Shown: positions 17,256 through 25,413 of the stretch, one piece after another
How the letters are laid out: the number at the start of each line of letters is the position of its first letter
Position numbering within the stretch: the stretch's first letter is position 1
Origin: Hyphomicrobiales bacterium
GTDB lineage: Bacteria; Pseudomonadota; Alphaproteobacteria; Rhizobiales; Rhizobiaceae
Assembly: GCA_900469345.1 (NCBI GenBank)
Contig: UBWZ01000021.1
Location: 1-37,262 of the forward strand
Length of the DNA: 37,262 bases
Reading direction: 5' to 3'
The notes under the pieces: model-generated
Seen by the model: only the letters and a program-made list of their open reading frames with translations
What the model was told of the DNA's origin: nothing
Databases searched by the model: none
Made by a program: the position numbers and the translations under genes

Positions 17256-18128
17256 ATGGAAATTCTATTCGACGAACAGCTGGTGGCCGCACGGCGGGAG
17301 CGCGCCTTGCAGAGAGGCACCAATGCCACCTTTCTTCTCGACATCGCCGCACGCGAACTGGCTGAACGGCTGGCCGTCGTCGAACGAACGTTCGAGGACG
17401 CCGTCGAACTTCACGGCGGCAACGGAGCCGCGGCCCGCTATGCACTCGAGACCGGCAAGATCGGCGCCATGAGGCGTGCCGAAACCAGCGCCGCCTTTGC
17501 CGATGCGGCAACCCCGCTTCTCGTCGCGGGTCTCGGAGACGTGCCGCTCGAACCGGCCTCGACGAACCTCGTCCTGTCGCCCTTGGCCCTGCATCTCGTC
17601 AACGACCTGCCCGGGACGCTCATCCAGATCCGCCGCGCGCTGAAGCCGGACGGCCTGCTGCTGGCAGCCATTCCCGGGGCAGGAACGCTGAGCGAATTGC
17701 GCGATGTGCTTCTCTCGGCCGAAGCCGAGATGACCGGCGGGGCAAGCCCGCGCGTCATTCCGTTCGTCGATGTGCGGGATGCGGGCGCACTTCTCCAGCG
17801 GGCGGGATTTGCGCTTCCCGTCGTCGACACGGAAACCTACACCGTTCGCTACGACAGCCTGTTTTCCCTGCTGCAGGATGTCCGCGCCATGGGCATGGCA
17901 AATCCGCTGACCGGAAGAAGCCGCGTGCCGCTGACCAGGAGCTTTTTTGTCCGCGCCGCAGAACTCTACGCGGAACGGTACTCCGATCCCGACGGACGGG
18001 TCCGTGCGACCTTTTCGATCATCTACGCATCGGGTTGGGCGCCGCACGAAAGCCAGCAGAAGCCGCTCAAGCCGGGCAGCGCAAAGATGCGGCTGGCGGA
18101 TGTGCTGCGACGGCCCGGCGAGGAATAG
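17256..18128 (+). CDS. Class I methyltransferase, NDUFAF5/BioC-like
   Basis: A 290-residue protein with a divergent Rossmann methyltransferase domain at about 40-200 (segments NLVLSPLALHLVNDLPGTLIQIRRALKPDGLLLAAIPG and a C-terminal ASGWAPHESQQKPLKPGSA). This pattern matches the alphaproteobacterial relatives of NDUFAF5, a complex I assembly factor, and more distantly BioC. The glycine-rich motif I is weak, as in that group. The reaction here is not known. The frame is open far upstream, but the ATG at 17256 is preceded by AGGAAAAGAG and gives the usual start. It is divergent from comF and ends four bases from the convergent Flp pilin gene. Confidence 0.85.
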   Translation: MEILFDEQLVAARRERALQRGTNATFLLDIAARELAERLAVVERTFEDAVELHGGNGAAARYALETGKIGAMRRAETSAAFADAATPLLVAGLGDVPLEPASTNLVLSPLALHLVNDLPGTLIQIRRALKPDGLLLAAIPGAGTLSELRDVLLSAEAEMTGGASPRVIPFVDVRDAGALLQRAGFALPVVDTETYTVRYDSLFSLLQDVRAMGMANPLTGRSRVPLTRSFFVRAAELYAERYSDPDGRVRATFSIIYASGWAPHESQQKPLKPGSAKMRLADVLRRPGEE

Positions 18129-18132
18129 GCGA

Positions 18133-18300
18133 TCAGCGCGTCGCCAGCTTGTTCGCAATCATCCCCAGCATCGCGGTCAGGGAATCGGTCAGCACGCCGA
18201 AGGCGACGATCACGACCAGGCAGATGATGCCCAGAATCAGACCGTATTCAACGGCAGTCGCGCCACGCGCATCACGCAGAAAGGATTGCAGAAGGCGCAT
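18133..18300 (-). CDS. Flp family type IVb pilin
   Basis: A 55-residue small pilin. A short basic leader (RLLQSFLRDARG) ends at the prepilin peptidase site G/ATAVEYGL, with the conserved glutamate at position 5 of the mature chain, followed by a hydrophobic helix. Such pilins are polymerised by Tad/Cpa machinery for surface attachment. The ATG at 18300 has GGGAGAAA seven bases upstream; the open frame extends further but not convincingly. No tad/cpa assembly gene lies in the window, so it is an orphan copy. It lies 53 bases behind the hypothetical gene and probably shares its message. Confidence 0.93.
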   Translation of the reverse strand: MRLLQSFLRDARGATAVEYGLILGIICLVVIVAFGVLTDSLTAMLGMIANKLATR

Positions 18301-18353
18301 CCGTTTCTCCCTTGGGAAGATCAACTGGCGCCATCTTACGCGCAATGCGTTAA

Positions 18354-18674
18354 TCAGCAGTCATCGCCGGAGCTATAACCCTGCACAATGCACACGGAAC
18401 CGGGGGTATCCTGAAGAACACTTCGGCGGATCGTATACTTCTTGGAGTTTCCCTCCGCCGGCTTGATCGAGCCGGTGCTGATCATGTCGAAATCTTCATG
18501 CAGATGCGCCATGCGTCTCTGGTCGTCGTGGCCGGCAAGCATCGGCGTGATGATCAGCGACAGCGCGATCACGGCCGTTCCGAACAGCAGCGCCAGATTG
18601 AGCGCGCCCGTCTTGCCGGATCTGATCGTCGCCCGCTTGCGCACCCGCACAGTCTTCCAGAAATCCTCTTCCAT
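18354..18674 (-). CDS. Hypothetical single-pass membrane protein upstream of Flp pilin
   Basis: A 106-residue protein that I do not recognise. It starts with a charged segment (MEEDFWKTVRVRKRATIRSGKTG), then one hydrophobic helix at about residues 26-46 (LNLALLFGTAVIALSLIITPML), and a polar C-terminal half with a cysteine near the end and a final DDC. Orientation rules suggest a cytoplasmic N-terminus and a periplasmic tail. The ATG at 18674 is favoured by GAGG upstream; a GTG 16 codons earlier is possible. It precedes the Flp pilin by 53 bases and may be linked to it in expression. An inverted repeat lies upstream. Confidence 0.7.
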   Translation of the reverse strand: MEEDFWKTVRVRKRATIRSGKTGALNLALLFGTAVIALSLIITPMLAGHDDQRRMAHLHEDFDMISTGSIKPAEGNSKKYTIRRSVLQDTPGSVCIVQGYSSGDDC

Positions 18675-18719
18675 ATCTCGGAGCCTCATTACGCGCGCAA
18701 CGTTGAGAGGTGAAACTGC

Positions 18720-18740
18720 CACATCGGGTTGAACGATGTG
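18720..18740. promoter_or_regulatory. Inverted repeat upstream of the hypothetical/pilin pair
   Basis: cacatcg (18720-18726) and cgatgtg (18734-18740) are perfect 7-bp complements with a seven-base spacer. It lies about 45 bases before the preferred start of the hypothetical gene and just downstream of a TGTTAA on the minus strand. It could be an operator or a leader hairpin. Confidence 0.45.
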
Positions 18741-18778
18741 TTAACAGCGTCTGAATCCGAACACTCTAATTTAAGCGA

Positions 18779-19192
18779 TCAGAGCAAATCTTGAAGGATC
18801 GGGATCAGCGGCTCGTCCGCCGGCGGCATCGGATAATCGCGCAGGGCCATCGGCCGGACCCATTTGATCGCCTGGTTCTCGCGACCATAGGGCACGCCTT
18901 CGAACCGCCGGCAGATATAGAGCGGCATCAGCAGGTGGAAGCCCTCATAGGTGTGGCTGGCAAAGGTCAGCGGCGCCAGGCAGGCGACCTTCGTCTTGAT
19001 GCCGAGTTCCTCGTCCAGTTCCCGGACGAGCGTCTCCTCCGGTGTTTCGCCGATCTCCACCTTGCCGCCGGGAAATTCCCAGAGGCCGGCCAGCGACTTG
19101 CCTTCCGGGCGTTGCGCCAGGAGAATACGGCCGTCCGTGTCGATCAGCGCACAGGCGGCGACCAGCAGCAGCTTGCGGGGCGCGTCCGTCAC
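18779..19192 (-). CDS. mutT: 8-oxo-dGTP diphosphatase MutT
   Basis: A 137-residue Nudix hydrolase that removes oxidised guanine nucleotides before they enter DNA. The Nudix box at residues 43-65 (GKVEIGETPEETLVRELDEELGI) is complete, and a C-terminal segment PADEPLIPIL matches MutT proteins. The GTG start at 19192 overlaps the GNAT stop (GTGA), so the two are translationally coupled. Other Nudix substrates cannot be excluded. It is the last gene of the argJ-GNAT-mutT operon. Confidence 0.9.
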   Translation of the reverse strand: MTDAPRKLLLVAACALIDTDGRILLAQRPEGKSLAGLWEFPGGKVEIGETPEETLVRELDEELGIKTKVACLAPLTFASHTYEGFHLLMPLYICRRFEGVPYGRENQAIKWVRPMALRDYPMPPADEPLIPILQDLL

Positions 19193-19968
19193 TCGGCCAG
19201 CTCCTGCCGCCAGTAGCGGTAGTCGTAGACCTTGCGGAAACCGAGCTTGCGGTAAAGCCCGATCGCCGGTGCATTGCTGGAAACGACCTGCAGCCAGGCG
19301 CCCCGGGCGCCGCTGAGCCGCGCCCATCTGAGCGCCGCCGACAGGATCTCCGTTCCCAGGCCACCGCGACGCCGTTCGGCGGCAACCGCGAACGACATGA
19401 TGCCCGCAAGGTCGTTGTCCTGGACGCACAGCGCCACGGCGATCGCTCCGTCGCCGGGGACCTCCTTGATGAAGAATCCGGTGGTCGGCTTGATCGAACT
19501 GAGGATCTCGGCAAGCGCCGGCTTCAGGCTCGCCTCGTCCTTGTCGAGCGCAAGGCTTGCATCGATGAAGCGGCCGATATCGTGGCTCGGCAGGTAGTCG
19601 AGCGTATCGGGTAGCGCCAGCTCGGTCAGATCGACGGTCATCACGTCGGCCGTCTCGAACGGCGACCAACCCTCCGCTTGCAGGAATGCGATCAGACGCG
19701 GCGGGATCAGCGGCGTTTCGCGCACGATCAGCTTGCGCCCGTAGGAATCGAACCGCTTCGCCGCCTTCTCGAGGCGCAGGCCGAGGTCGCGATGGTCCGA
19801 CGGGTCGAGCGGCACGATGCAATTCAGCCTCTTGGAGGGATGCCCGCCGGTCAGACGGATCTGCCAGCTGCCGTCATAGGCGACCGATGCCGCCGGCCAG
19901 GCGCGGAAACCCACGGCTTCGAGACGCCGCACCATGGGTAGATCATGCGACTGCAAATGCGTCAGCAC
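19189..19968 (-). CDS. GNAT family N-acetyltransferase
   Basis: A protein of about 259 residues with a C-terminal GNAT fold. The acetyl-CoA motif is AAERRRGGLGTEIL, followed by the usual NAPAIGLYRKLGF near the end. The N-terminal half (about 1-120) is less typical and may form a second, degenerate GNAT-like unit. The substrate is unknown. It begins about ten bases after argJ, and its stop overlaps mutT. Two adjacent GTG codons could start it; the second is chosen because AAGGAGA is too close to the first. In Rhizobiales this gene commonly lies between argJ and mutT, as far as I recall. Confidence 0.85.
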   Translation of the reverse strand: MLTHLQSHDLPMVRRLEAVGFRAWPAASVAYDGSWQIRLTGGHPSKRLNCIVPLDPSDHRDLGLRLEKAAKRFDSYGRKLIVRETPLIPPRLIAFLQAEGWSPFETADVMTVDLTELALPDTLDYLPSHDIGRFIDASLALDKDEASLKPALAEILSSIKPTTGFFIKEVPGDGAIAVALCVQDNDLAGIMSFAVAAERRRGGLGTEILSAALRWARLSGARGAWLQVVSSNAPAIGLYRKLGFRKVYDYRYWRQELAE

Positions 19969-19977
19969 CACTCTCCT

Positions 19978-21219
19978 TCAGCTCCGGTAGTCGCCGTTGA
20001 TGGCGACATATTCCTTGGTGAGATCGCAGGTCCAGACCGTGGCCCGGCCGCTGCCAAGCCCGATATCGACACGCACCGCGATGTCCTCCTGCTTCATGAT
20101 GGCGGAGGTCTCCGCCTCAGAATAGTCCGGGTCGCGCTCGCCGTTGACGGCCACGCGGACATCGCCGAACCAGATCGCCAGCCGGTCGCGATCCGCCATC
20201 TCGCCCGACTTGCCGACGGCCATGACGATGCGACCCCAGTTCGCGTCTTCACCGGCAACGGCGGTCTTGACGAGCGGCGAGTTGGCGATCGACAGCCCGA
20301 TGCGCTTGGCGGCGGCATCCGTCTCGGCGCCTGTGACGGTCACTTCGACCATCTTGCGGGCACCCTCTCCGTCTCTCACCACCTGCAGGGCAAGATCCTT
20401 CAGGAGATCGTTGAGCGCCGCACGGAAACCGTCCAGCCGCGGATCGTCCGCGGTCTCGACCCGCGCCTGGCCATCGACGGCAGCGCCGCCCGTGGCAAAC
20501 AGCATCAGCGTATCGGATGTCGAGGTGTCGCTGTCGACGGTGACGGAATTGAAGCTCGGCTCGACGCCGGCCGACAGGAGCGCCTGCAAAGCGGAGGATG
20601 CGATGTCGGCATCCGTGACGACGAAGGACAGCATGGTTGCCATGTCCGGCGCGATCATGCCCGCACCCTTGGCGATGCCGTTGATCGTCACCGTGACGCC
20701 GCCGATTTCGGCCGTCCGGGTCGCAACCTTCGGATAGGTGTCGGTGGTCATGATCGCGCTGGCAGCGTCCTGCCAGAAGTCGCCCTGCGCCCGTTCGTTC
20801 ATCTCGCCGAGCACGCCGGCAAATTTCGTGGCGTCAAGCGGCTCGCCGATGACCCCCGTGGAGGCAAGATAGACTTCGCTCTCGGTGCAGCCCACGGCGG
20901 CGGCCGCCGACTGCGCCGTCAGCTGCGTCGCAGCCCGGCCCTTGACGCCGGTGAAGGCGTTTGCATTGCCCGAATTGACCACCACGGCGCGCGCCGTTCC
21001 ATGCGAAAGGTTGGCCCGGCAGAAATCGACCGGGGCGGAGGGGCATTTCGACTTGGTGAACACGCCGGCGACGGAGGCCGGAGCATCGAACACCATCAGC
21101 AGCACGTCCGTGCGGTTCTTGTACTTGATCCCGGCAGCAGCTGTCGCCATGCGCACGCCGCGCAGTGCAGGCATGTTGGGATAGGTTTTGGGGGCAAGCG
21201 GCGAAACGGCACCGGACAT
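19978..21219 (-). CDS. argJ: Glutamate N-acetyltransferase / amino-acid acetyltransferase ArgJ
   Basis: A 413-residue arginine-pathway enzyme. It transfers the acetyl group from N-acetylornithine to glutamate and, in bifunctional members, also makes N-acetylglutamate from acetyl-CoA. It self-cleaves at the conserved threonine T195 in PDMATMLSF, whose hydroxyl is the nucleophile. Other family patterns are VVNSGNANAFTG and the C-terminal DLTKEYVAINGDYRS. The ATG at 21219 has AGGTAG about 11 bases away. It heads the argJ-GNAT-mutT operon and is separated from the PpiC gene by a terminator. Confidence 0.97.
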   Translation of the reverse strand: MSGAVSPLAPKTYPNMPALRGVRMATAAAGIKYKNRTDVLLMVFDAPASVAGVFTKSKCPSAPVDFCRANLSHGTARAVVVNSGNANAFTGVKGRAATQLTAQSAAAAVGCTESEVYLASTGVIGEPLDATKFAGVLGEMNERAQGDFWQDAASAIMTTDTYPKVATRTAEIGGVTVTINGIAKGAGMIAPDMATMLSFVVTDADIASSALQALLSAGVEPSFNSVTVDSDTSTSDTLMLFATGGAAVDGQARVETADDPRLDGFRAALNDLLKDLALQVVRDGEGARKMVEVTVTGAETDAAAKRIGLSIANSPLVKTAVAGEDANWGRIVMAVGKSGEMADRDRLAIWFGDVRVAVNGERDPDYSEAETSAIMKQEDIAVRVDIGLGSGRATVWTCDLTKEYVAINGDYRS

Positions 21220-21260
21220 CGTCAGATACTACCTGGTCTGTGAAAAGGTCGTGATGAACA

Positions 21261-21290
21261 AAGAAAGGCCCGGGCAGACCCGGGCCTTTG
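21261..21290 (-). terminator. Intrinsic terminator after the PpiC gene
   Basis: aaaggcccggg (21264-21274) and cccgggccttt (21279-21289) form a perfect 11-bp stem with loop caga. The minus strand continues CCTTTCTTTG. It lies seven bases past the PpiC stop codon and isolates argJ. Confidence 0.85.
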
Positions 21291-21297
21291 CGTCTGC

Positions 21298-22176
21298 TTA
21301 CTGCTGGACGGGCGGCACGTCGCCGCCGGCATCCTGCATCTTGCTCACGTCGTCATAACCCTTCTTCAGGGCCTCGTCCTTGATGTCGATCTTCTGGTCG
21401 GCCTTGGCCTTTTCGATCAGGGCAACATACTTGTCGCGCATGACAAGCTGCTTGACCTGGTCCTGGACCTGGTCGAGTGCCGGCGGAGCGGCATCGCGCT
21501 TGTCTTCGACCTTGATGACGTGGAAGCCGAACTGCGTCTTGACAGGCGTCTTCGTGTACTGGCCCTTCTCGAGAGCAAAGGCGGCTTCCTCGAATTCCGG
21601 AACCATGCGGCCCGGACCGAACCAGCCGAGATCGCCGCCGTCGTCCTTGTTGCTGTCCTGCGACTTTTCCTTGGCGATCTCCGCGAAGTCCTTGCCCTTG
21701 TCGAGATCAGCGATCACGGCCTTCGCTTCGTCCTCGGTCTTCACCAGAATGTGGCGGGCGTGGACTTCCTGCTGCTTCGGCATCGCTGCGACTTCCTTGT
21801 CGTAGCGGGCCTTGACCTCTTCGGGCGTCGTCGCATCCACGACATGCTTGCGGAAATAGGCATTGTGCAGTTCGCGATCGCCGATATAGGCCATCCGCTT
21901 CTTGAAATCCTCGGTATCCTTGAGGCCTTCCTTCATCGCGCCGCCGGCAAGCAGCTTCACGTCGATGGCGCCGGAAAGGGCTGCAACCTTCTTCTGCTCA
22001 TCGGGCAGCTGTGCCAGCTGCGGATCGAGATTCTGAACTGCCAGATCCAGTTCGGACTGGTGGATTTCGAGGCTTCCGACCGTGGCAACGACAGGGTCGT
22101 CCGCCGCAAAAGCCGGAGCCTGGTAGAAAATCGCAGCGGCGAGCGCGGCCGATACGAGGAATTTGTGGCGCAACAT
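21298..22176 (-). CDS. Peptidylprolyl isomerase, PpiC/parvulin type
   Basis: A 292-residue exported foldase. The signal peptide LRHKFLVSAALAAAIFYQAPAFA is followed by a helical N-terminal region like SurA/PrsA (GSLEIHQSELDLAVQNL) and a parvulin domain at about 130-230 (VHARHILVKTEDEAKAV, DDGGDLGWFGPGRMVPEFEEAAF, TQFGFHVIKVED). It isomerises proline bonds in periplasmic proteins. The ATG at 22176 has AAAGGTAA eight bases upstream; eight further codons upstream in frame would spoil the signal peptide. A perfect hairpin lies just before the ribosome site. It is divergent from secA, so export motor and periplasmic foldase share an upstream region. Confidence 0.93.
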   Translation of the reverse strand: MLRHKFLVSAALAAAIFYQAPAFAADDPVVATVGSLEIHQSELDLAVQNLDPQLAQLPDEQKKVAALSGAIDVKLLAGGAMKEGLKDTEDFKKRMAYIGDRELHNAYFRKHVVDATTPEEVKARYDKEVAAMPKQQEVHARHILVKTEDEAKAVIADLDKGKDFAEIAKEKSQDSNKDDGGDLGWFGPGRMVPEFEEAAFALEKGQYTKTPVKTQFGFHVIKVEDKRDAAPPALDQVQDQVKQLVMRDKYVALIEKAKADQKIDIKDEALKKGYDDVSKMQDAGGDVPPVQQ

Positions 22177-22191
22177 CGAGTTACCTTTCGG

Positions 22192-22209
22192 CTGAAACAC
22201 CGGTTTCAG
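22192..22209 (-). repeat. Perfect hairpin adjoining the PpiC ribosome site
   Basis: ctgaaac (22192-22198) and gtttcag (22203-22209) form a perfect 7-bp dyad with four loop bases. It lies two or three bases upstream of the AAAGGTAA ribosome site. It could be an operator or a leader hairpin. Confidence 0.5.
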
Positions 22210-22279
22210 AATTGCCTGATTCCGGCCGGAAAACCCTCAAAAACATCGGATTGTGGCCATTCTGTATCGGCCCTCACCG

Positions 22280-22308
22280 TTGACATCATTCGACCCCCCT
22301 CTTATCTG
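22280..22308 (+). promoter_or_regulatory. Sigma-70-type promoter of secA
   Basis: TTGACA (22280-22285) matches the -35 consensus exactly and is followed after 17 bases by TATCTG (22303-22308). Transcription would start near 22315, about 110 bases before the secA ATG. Confidence 0.6.
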
Positions 22309-22426
22309 TCACGCAACTTCGCGTCCAGAAGGTTTCCGGGCGCGGCGGGTCATTTTGTCGGGACCGGAACGACCGACAGCCGGGCTCGCGATCCCATGGG
22401 ACTGATATTCAGAAAGGACCATTTGC

Positions 22427-25135
22427 ATGGTCAGCCTCGGCGGCATCGCCCGCAAACTGTTCGGCTCGGCAAACGACCGCCGTGTACGTGGATACACTCC
22501 GCAAATTGATGCCATCAACGCCTATGAGGAAAAGACCCGGGCGTTGACGGACGAGCAGCTCGCCCACAAGACGGTCGAGTTCCGCCAGATGCTGGCCGAC
22601 GGCAAGACCCTCGACGACATCCTCGTTCCAGCCTTTGCCGTTGTCCGTGAAGCGTCGCGCCGGGTTCTGGGGATGCGCCCCTTCGACGTCCAGCTGACCG
22701 GCGGCATGATCCTTCATGACGGTTCGATCGCGGAGATGAAGACCGGCGAAGGCAAGACGCTGGTCGGGACCCTCCCCGTTTATCTCAACGCGCTGTCCGG
22801 CAAGGGCGTGCATGTAGTGACGGTCAACGACTACCTGGCAAGCCGCGACGCCGCCATCATGGGAAGGCTCTACGGCTTCCTCGGCATGACCACCGGGGTC
22901 ATCATGCATGGGCTGAGCGACGACGAACGCCGCGCCGCCTATGCCTGCGACATCACCTACGCCACCAACAACGAACTCGGCTTCGATTATCTGCGCGATA
23001 ACATGAAGTTCGAGCGCGGCCAGATGGTCCAGCGCGGCCATAACTATGCGATCGTCGACGAAGTGGACTCCATCCTCGTTGACGAAGCCCGCACGCCGCT
23101 GATCATTTCTGGCCCTCTCGACGACCGCTCCGATCTCTACACGACGATCGACGCCTTCATCCCGATGCTGACGCCGGAAGACTACGAGATCGACGAAAAG
23201 CAGCGCTCCGCCAACTTCTCGGAAGTCGGCACGGAAAAGCTGGAAAACCTGCTGCGCGAAGCCGGCCTTCTGAAGGGCGAGTCGCTCTACGACGTCGAGA
23301 ACGTCGCGATCGTCCACCATATCAACAACGCGCTGAAGGCTCACAAGCTCTTCACCCGTGACAAGGATTACATCGTCCGCAACGACGAAATCGTCATCAT
23401 CGACGAGTTCACCGGCCGCATGATGCCAGGCCGTCGCTATTCCGAAGGCCAGCATCAGGCGCTGGAAGCCAAGGAGCGGGTGACGATCCAGCCGGAAAAC
23501 CAGACGCTGTCGTCGATCACCTTCCAGAACTATTTCCGCATGTACTCCAAGCTTGCCGGCATGACCGGCACGGCGTCGACCGAAGCGGAAGAATTCGGCA
23601 ACATCTACAAGCTGGAAGTGGTCGAGGTGCCGACCAACCTGCCGATCCAGCGCATCGACGAGGACGACGAGGTCTACCGGACCTTCGAGGAGAAGTTCAA
23701 GGCGATCATCGAGGAGATCAGGGGCGCCCACGAACGCGGCCAGCCCGTTCTCGTCGGCACCACGTCGATCGAAAAGTCCGAACTCTTGGCGACCATGCTG
23801 AGGCAATCCGGCTTCGACAAGTTCCACGTGCTGAACGCCCGCTACCACGAGCAGGAAGCCTACATCGTCAGCCAGGCCGGCGTGCCGGGCGCCGTCACCA
23901 TCGCCACCAACATGGCTGGCCGCGGTACCGATATCCAGCTCGGCGGCAACATCGACATGCGCCTCGAGCGTGAACTCGAGGGTCTCGAGGACGAAGCCGA
24001 ACGCACCTCGCTGGAGGCCGCCGTCCGCGCGGAAGTCAAGGAGCTTAAGGAAAAGGCGCTTGCCGCCGGCGGTCTCTACGTGATCGCGACCGAGCGCCAC
24101 GAAAGCCGCCGCATCGACAACCAGCTGCGCGGCCGCTCGGGACGCCAGGGCGACCCCGGCCGTTCGAAATTCTACCTGTCGCTCCAGGACGACTTGATGC
24201 GCATCTTCGGCTCCGACCGCATGGACGGAATGCTTCAGAAGCTCGGGTTGAAGGAAGGCGAGGCGATCGTCCATCCCTGGATCAACAAGGCCCTGGAACG
24301 GGCCCAGAAGAAGGTCGAGGCCCGCAACTTCGACACCCGCAAGAACCTCCTGAAATACGACGACGTCACCAACGACCAGCGCAAGGTCATCTTCGAGCAG
24401 CGCATCGAGGTGATGGATTCCGAAGACGTGTCGGAAACCGTCGAGGACATGCGCACCGAGGTCATCGACGTCCTGGTGACCAAGCATATCCCCGAGCGCG
24501 CCTATGCCGAACAGTGGAACGGTGCCGGGCTTTACGAAGATGTCCAGCGTCTCCTCAACCTCGACCTGCCGGTCGCGGCCTGGGTTCAGGAAGAAGGCAT
24601 CGGCGAGACGGACATCCGTGAACGCATTACCGAGGCAGCCAACAAGGCCGCCGCAGAACGCCGCGAACGCTTCGGCAACGAGGTGATGAACTACGTCGAG
24701 CGCTCGATCCTGCTTCAGACGCTTGATCATCTGTGGCGCGAACACATCGTCAATCTCGACCACCTGCGCTCGGTCATCGGCTTCCGCGGCTATGCGCAGC
24801 GCGATCCCCTGCAGGAGTACAAGGCCGAGGCCTTCGAACTCTTCCAGGCCCTGCTTGCCAATCTGCGCGAAGCGGTCACGGCCCAGCTGATGCGCGTTGA
24901 ACTCGTGCAGAACCCTGAGCCCCCGCAGCCCACCCTGTTCGAGGAGCATCACATCGATGCCCGCACCGGCGAGGACCAGATGACCGGCGATGACGGCGAA
25001 AACTTCGTCGCCGCGCCGCAGGACCGTCGTGCCGAGGATCCCTCCACCTGGGGCCGGATCGGCCGCAACGAGGTCTGCCCCTGCGGCTCCGGCAAGAAAT
25101 ACAAGCATTGCCACGGCGCCTTCGAGCAGGCTTGA
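22427..25135 (+). CDS. secA: Preprotein translocase ATPase SecA
   Basis: A 902-residue motor that drives proteins through SecYEG using ATP. Walker A GEGKT lies at 107-111, and the Walker B/DEAD-like region reads DEVDSILVDEARTPL. The nucleotide domain 2 segment NMAGRGTDIQLGGN and the RSGRQGDPG motif are present. The C-terminus ends with a zinc-binding SEC-C motif (CPCGSGKKYKHCHG), which contacts SecB and lipids. The length fits alphaproteobacterial SecA. The ATG follows AAAGGACC. It has a good promoter upstream and a strong terminator downstream, so it is a single-gene unit. Confidence 0.98.
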   Translation: MVSLGGIARKLFGSANDRRVRGYTPQIDAINAYEEKTRALTDEQLAHKTVEFRQMLADGKTLDDILVPAFAVVREASRRVLGMRPFDVQLTGGMILHDGSIAEMKTGEGKTLVGTLPVYLNALSGKGVHVVTVNDYLASRDAAIMGRLYGFLGMTTGVIMHGLSDDERRAAYACDITYATNNELGFDYLRDNMKFERGQMVQRGHNYAIVDEVDSILVDEARTPLIISGPLDDRSDLYTTIDAFIPMLTPEDYEIDEKQRSANFSEVGTEKLENLLREAGLLKGESLYDVENVAIVHHINNALKAHKLFTRDKDYIVRNDEIVIIDEFTGRMMPGRRYSEGQHQALEAKERVTIQPENQTLSSITFQNYFRMYSKLAGMTGTASTEAEEFGNIYKLEVVEVPTNLPIQRIDEDDEVYRTFEEKFKAIIEEIRGAHERGQPVLVGTTSIEKSELLATMLRQSGFDKFHVLNARYHEQEAYIVSQAGVPGAVTIATNMAGRGTDIQLGGNIDMRLERELEGLEDEAERTSLEAAVRAEVKELKEKALAAGGLYVIATERHESRRIDNQLRGRSGRQGDPGRSKFYLSLQDDLMRIFGSDRMDGMLQKLGLKEGEAIVHPWINKALERAQKKVEARNFDTRKNLLKYDDVTNDQRKVIFEQRIEVMDSEDVSETVEDMRTEVIDVLVTKHIPERAYAEQWNGAGLYEDVQRLLNLDLPVAAWVQEEGIGETDIRERITEAANKAAAERRERFGNEVMNYVERSILLQTLDHLWREHIVNLDHLRSVIGFRGYAQRDPLQEYKAEAFELFQALLANLREAVTAQLMRVELVQNPEPPQPTLFEEHHIDARTGEDQMTGDDGENFVAAPQDRRAEDPSTWGRIGRNEVCPCGSGKKYKHCHGAFEQA

Positions 25136-25156
25136 GGCAACGCCGCGATCAACTGC

Positions 25157-25183
25157 AACGCCGCCCTTTCGGGCGGCGTTTTG
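25157..25183 (+). terminator. Intrinsic terminator of secA
   Basis: aacgccgccc (25157-25166) and gggcggcgtt (25171-25180) form a perfect 10-bp stem with loop tttc, ending in GTTTTGCG. It begins 21 bases after the secA stop. Confidence 0.88.
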
Positions 25184-25413
25184 CGTTTAGGTGGGCGAGC
25201 GCCGACCCACGGGTCCCGCTCCCGTATCGTCGCCAAGTTCCTATTCGGTGAGGCTTTGCGACGTTGGGTCAGTGTTCCCGTGCTGAACCTTTCGCGTGCA
25301 GGATTGTCGAGCGGATCGGATGCCCTTCATCCGGCGCGACGAACCGTTTCTTAACCGTGCTCTGCCACTGTCCGTTTCATGTATCAGCGTCATTGCGAGT
25401 AGTGCGTACCCAT

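Noticed and set aside
22409..25114. A 901-codon open frame antisense to the whole of secA
   Set aside because: Its composition is that of a mirror frame in GC-rich codons, it has no recognisable domain, and secA is unmistakable on the other strand.
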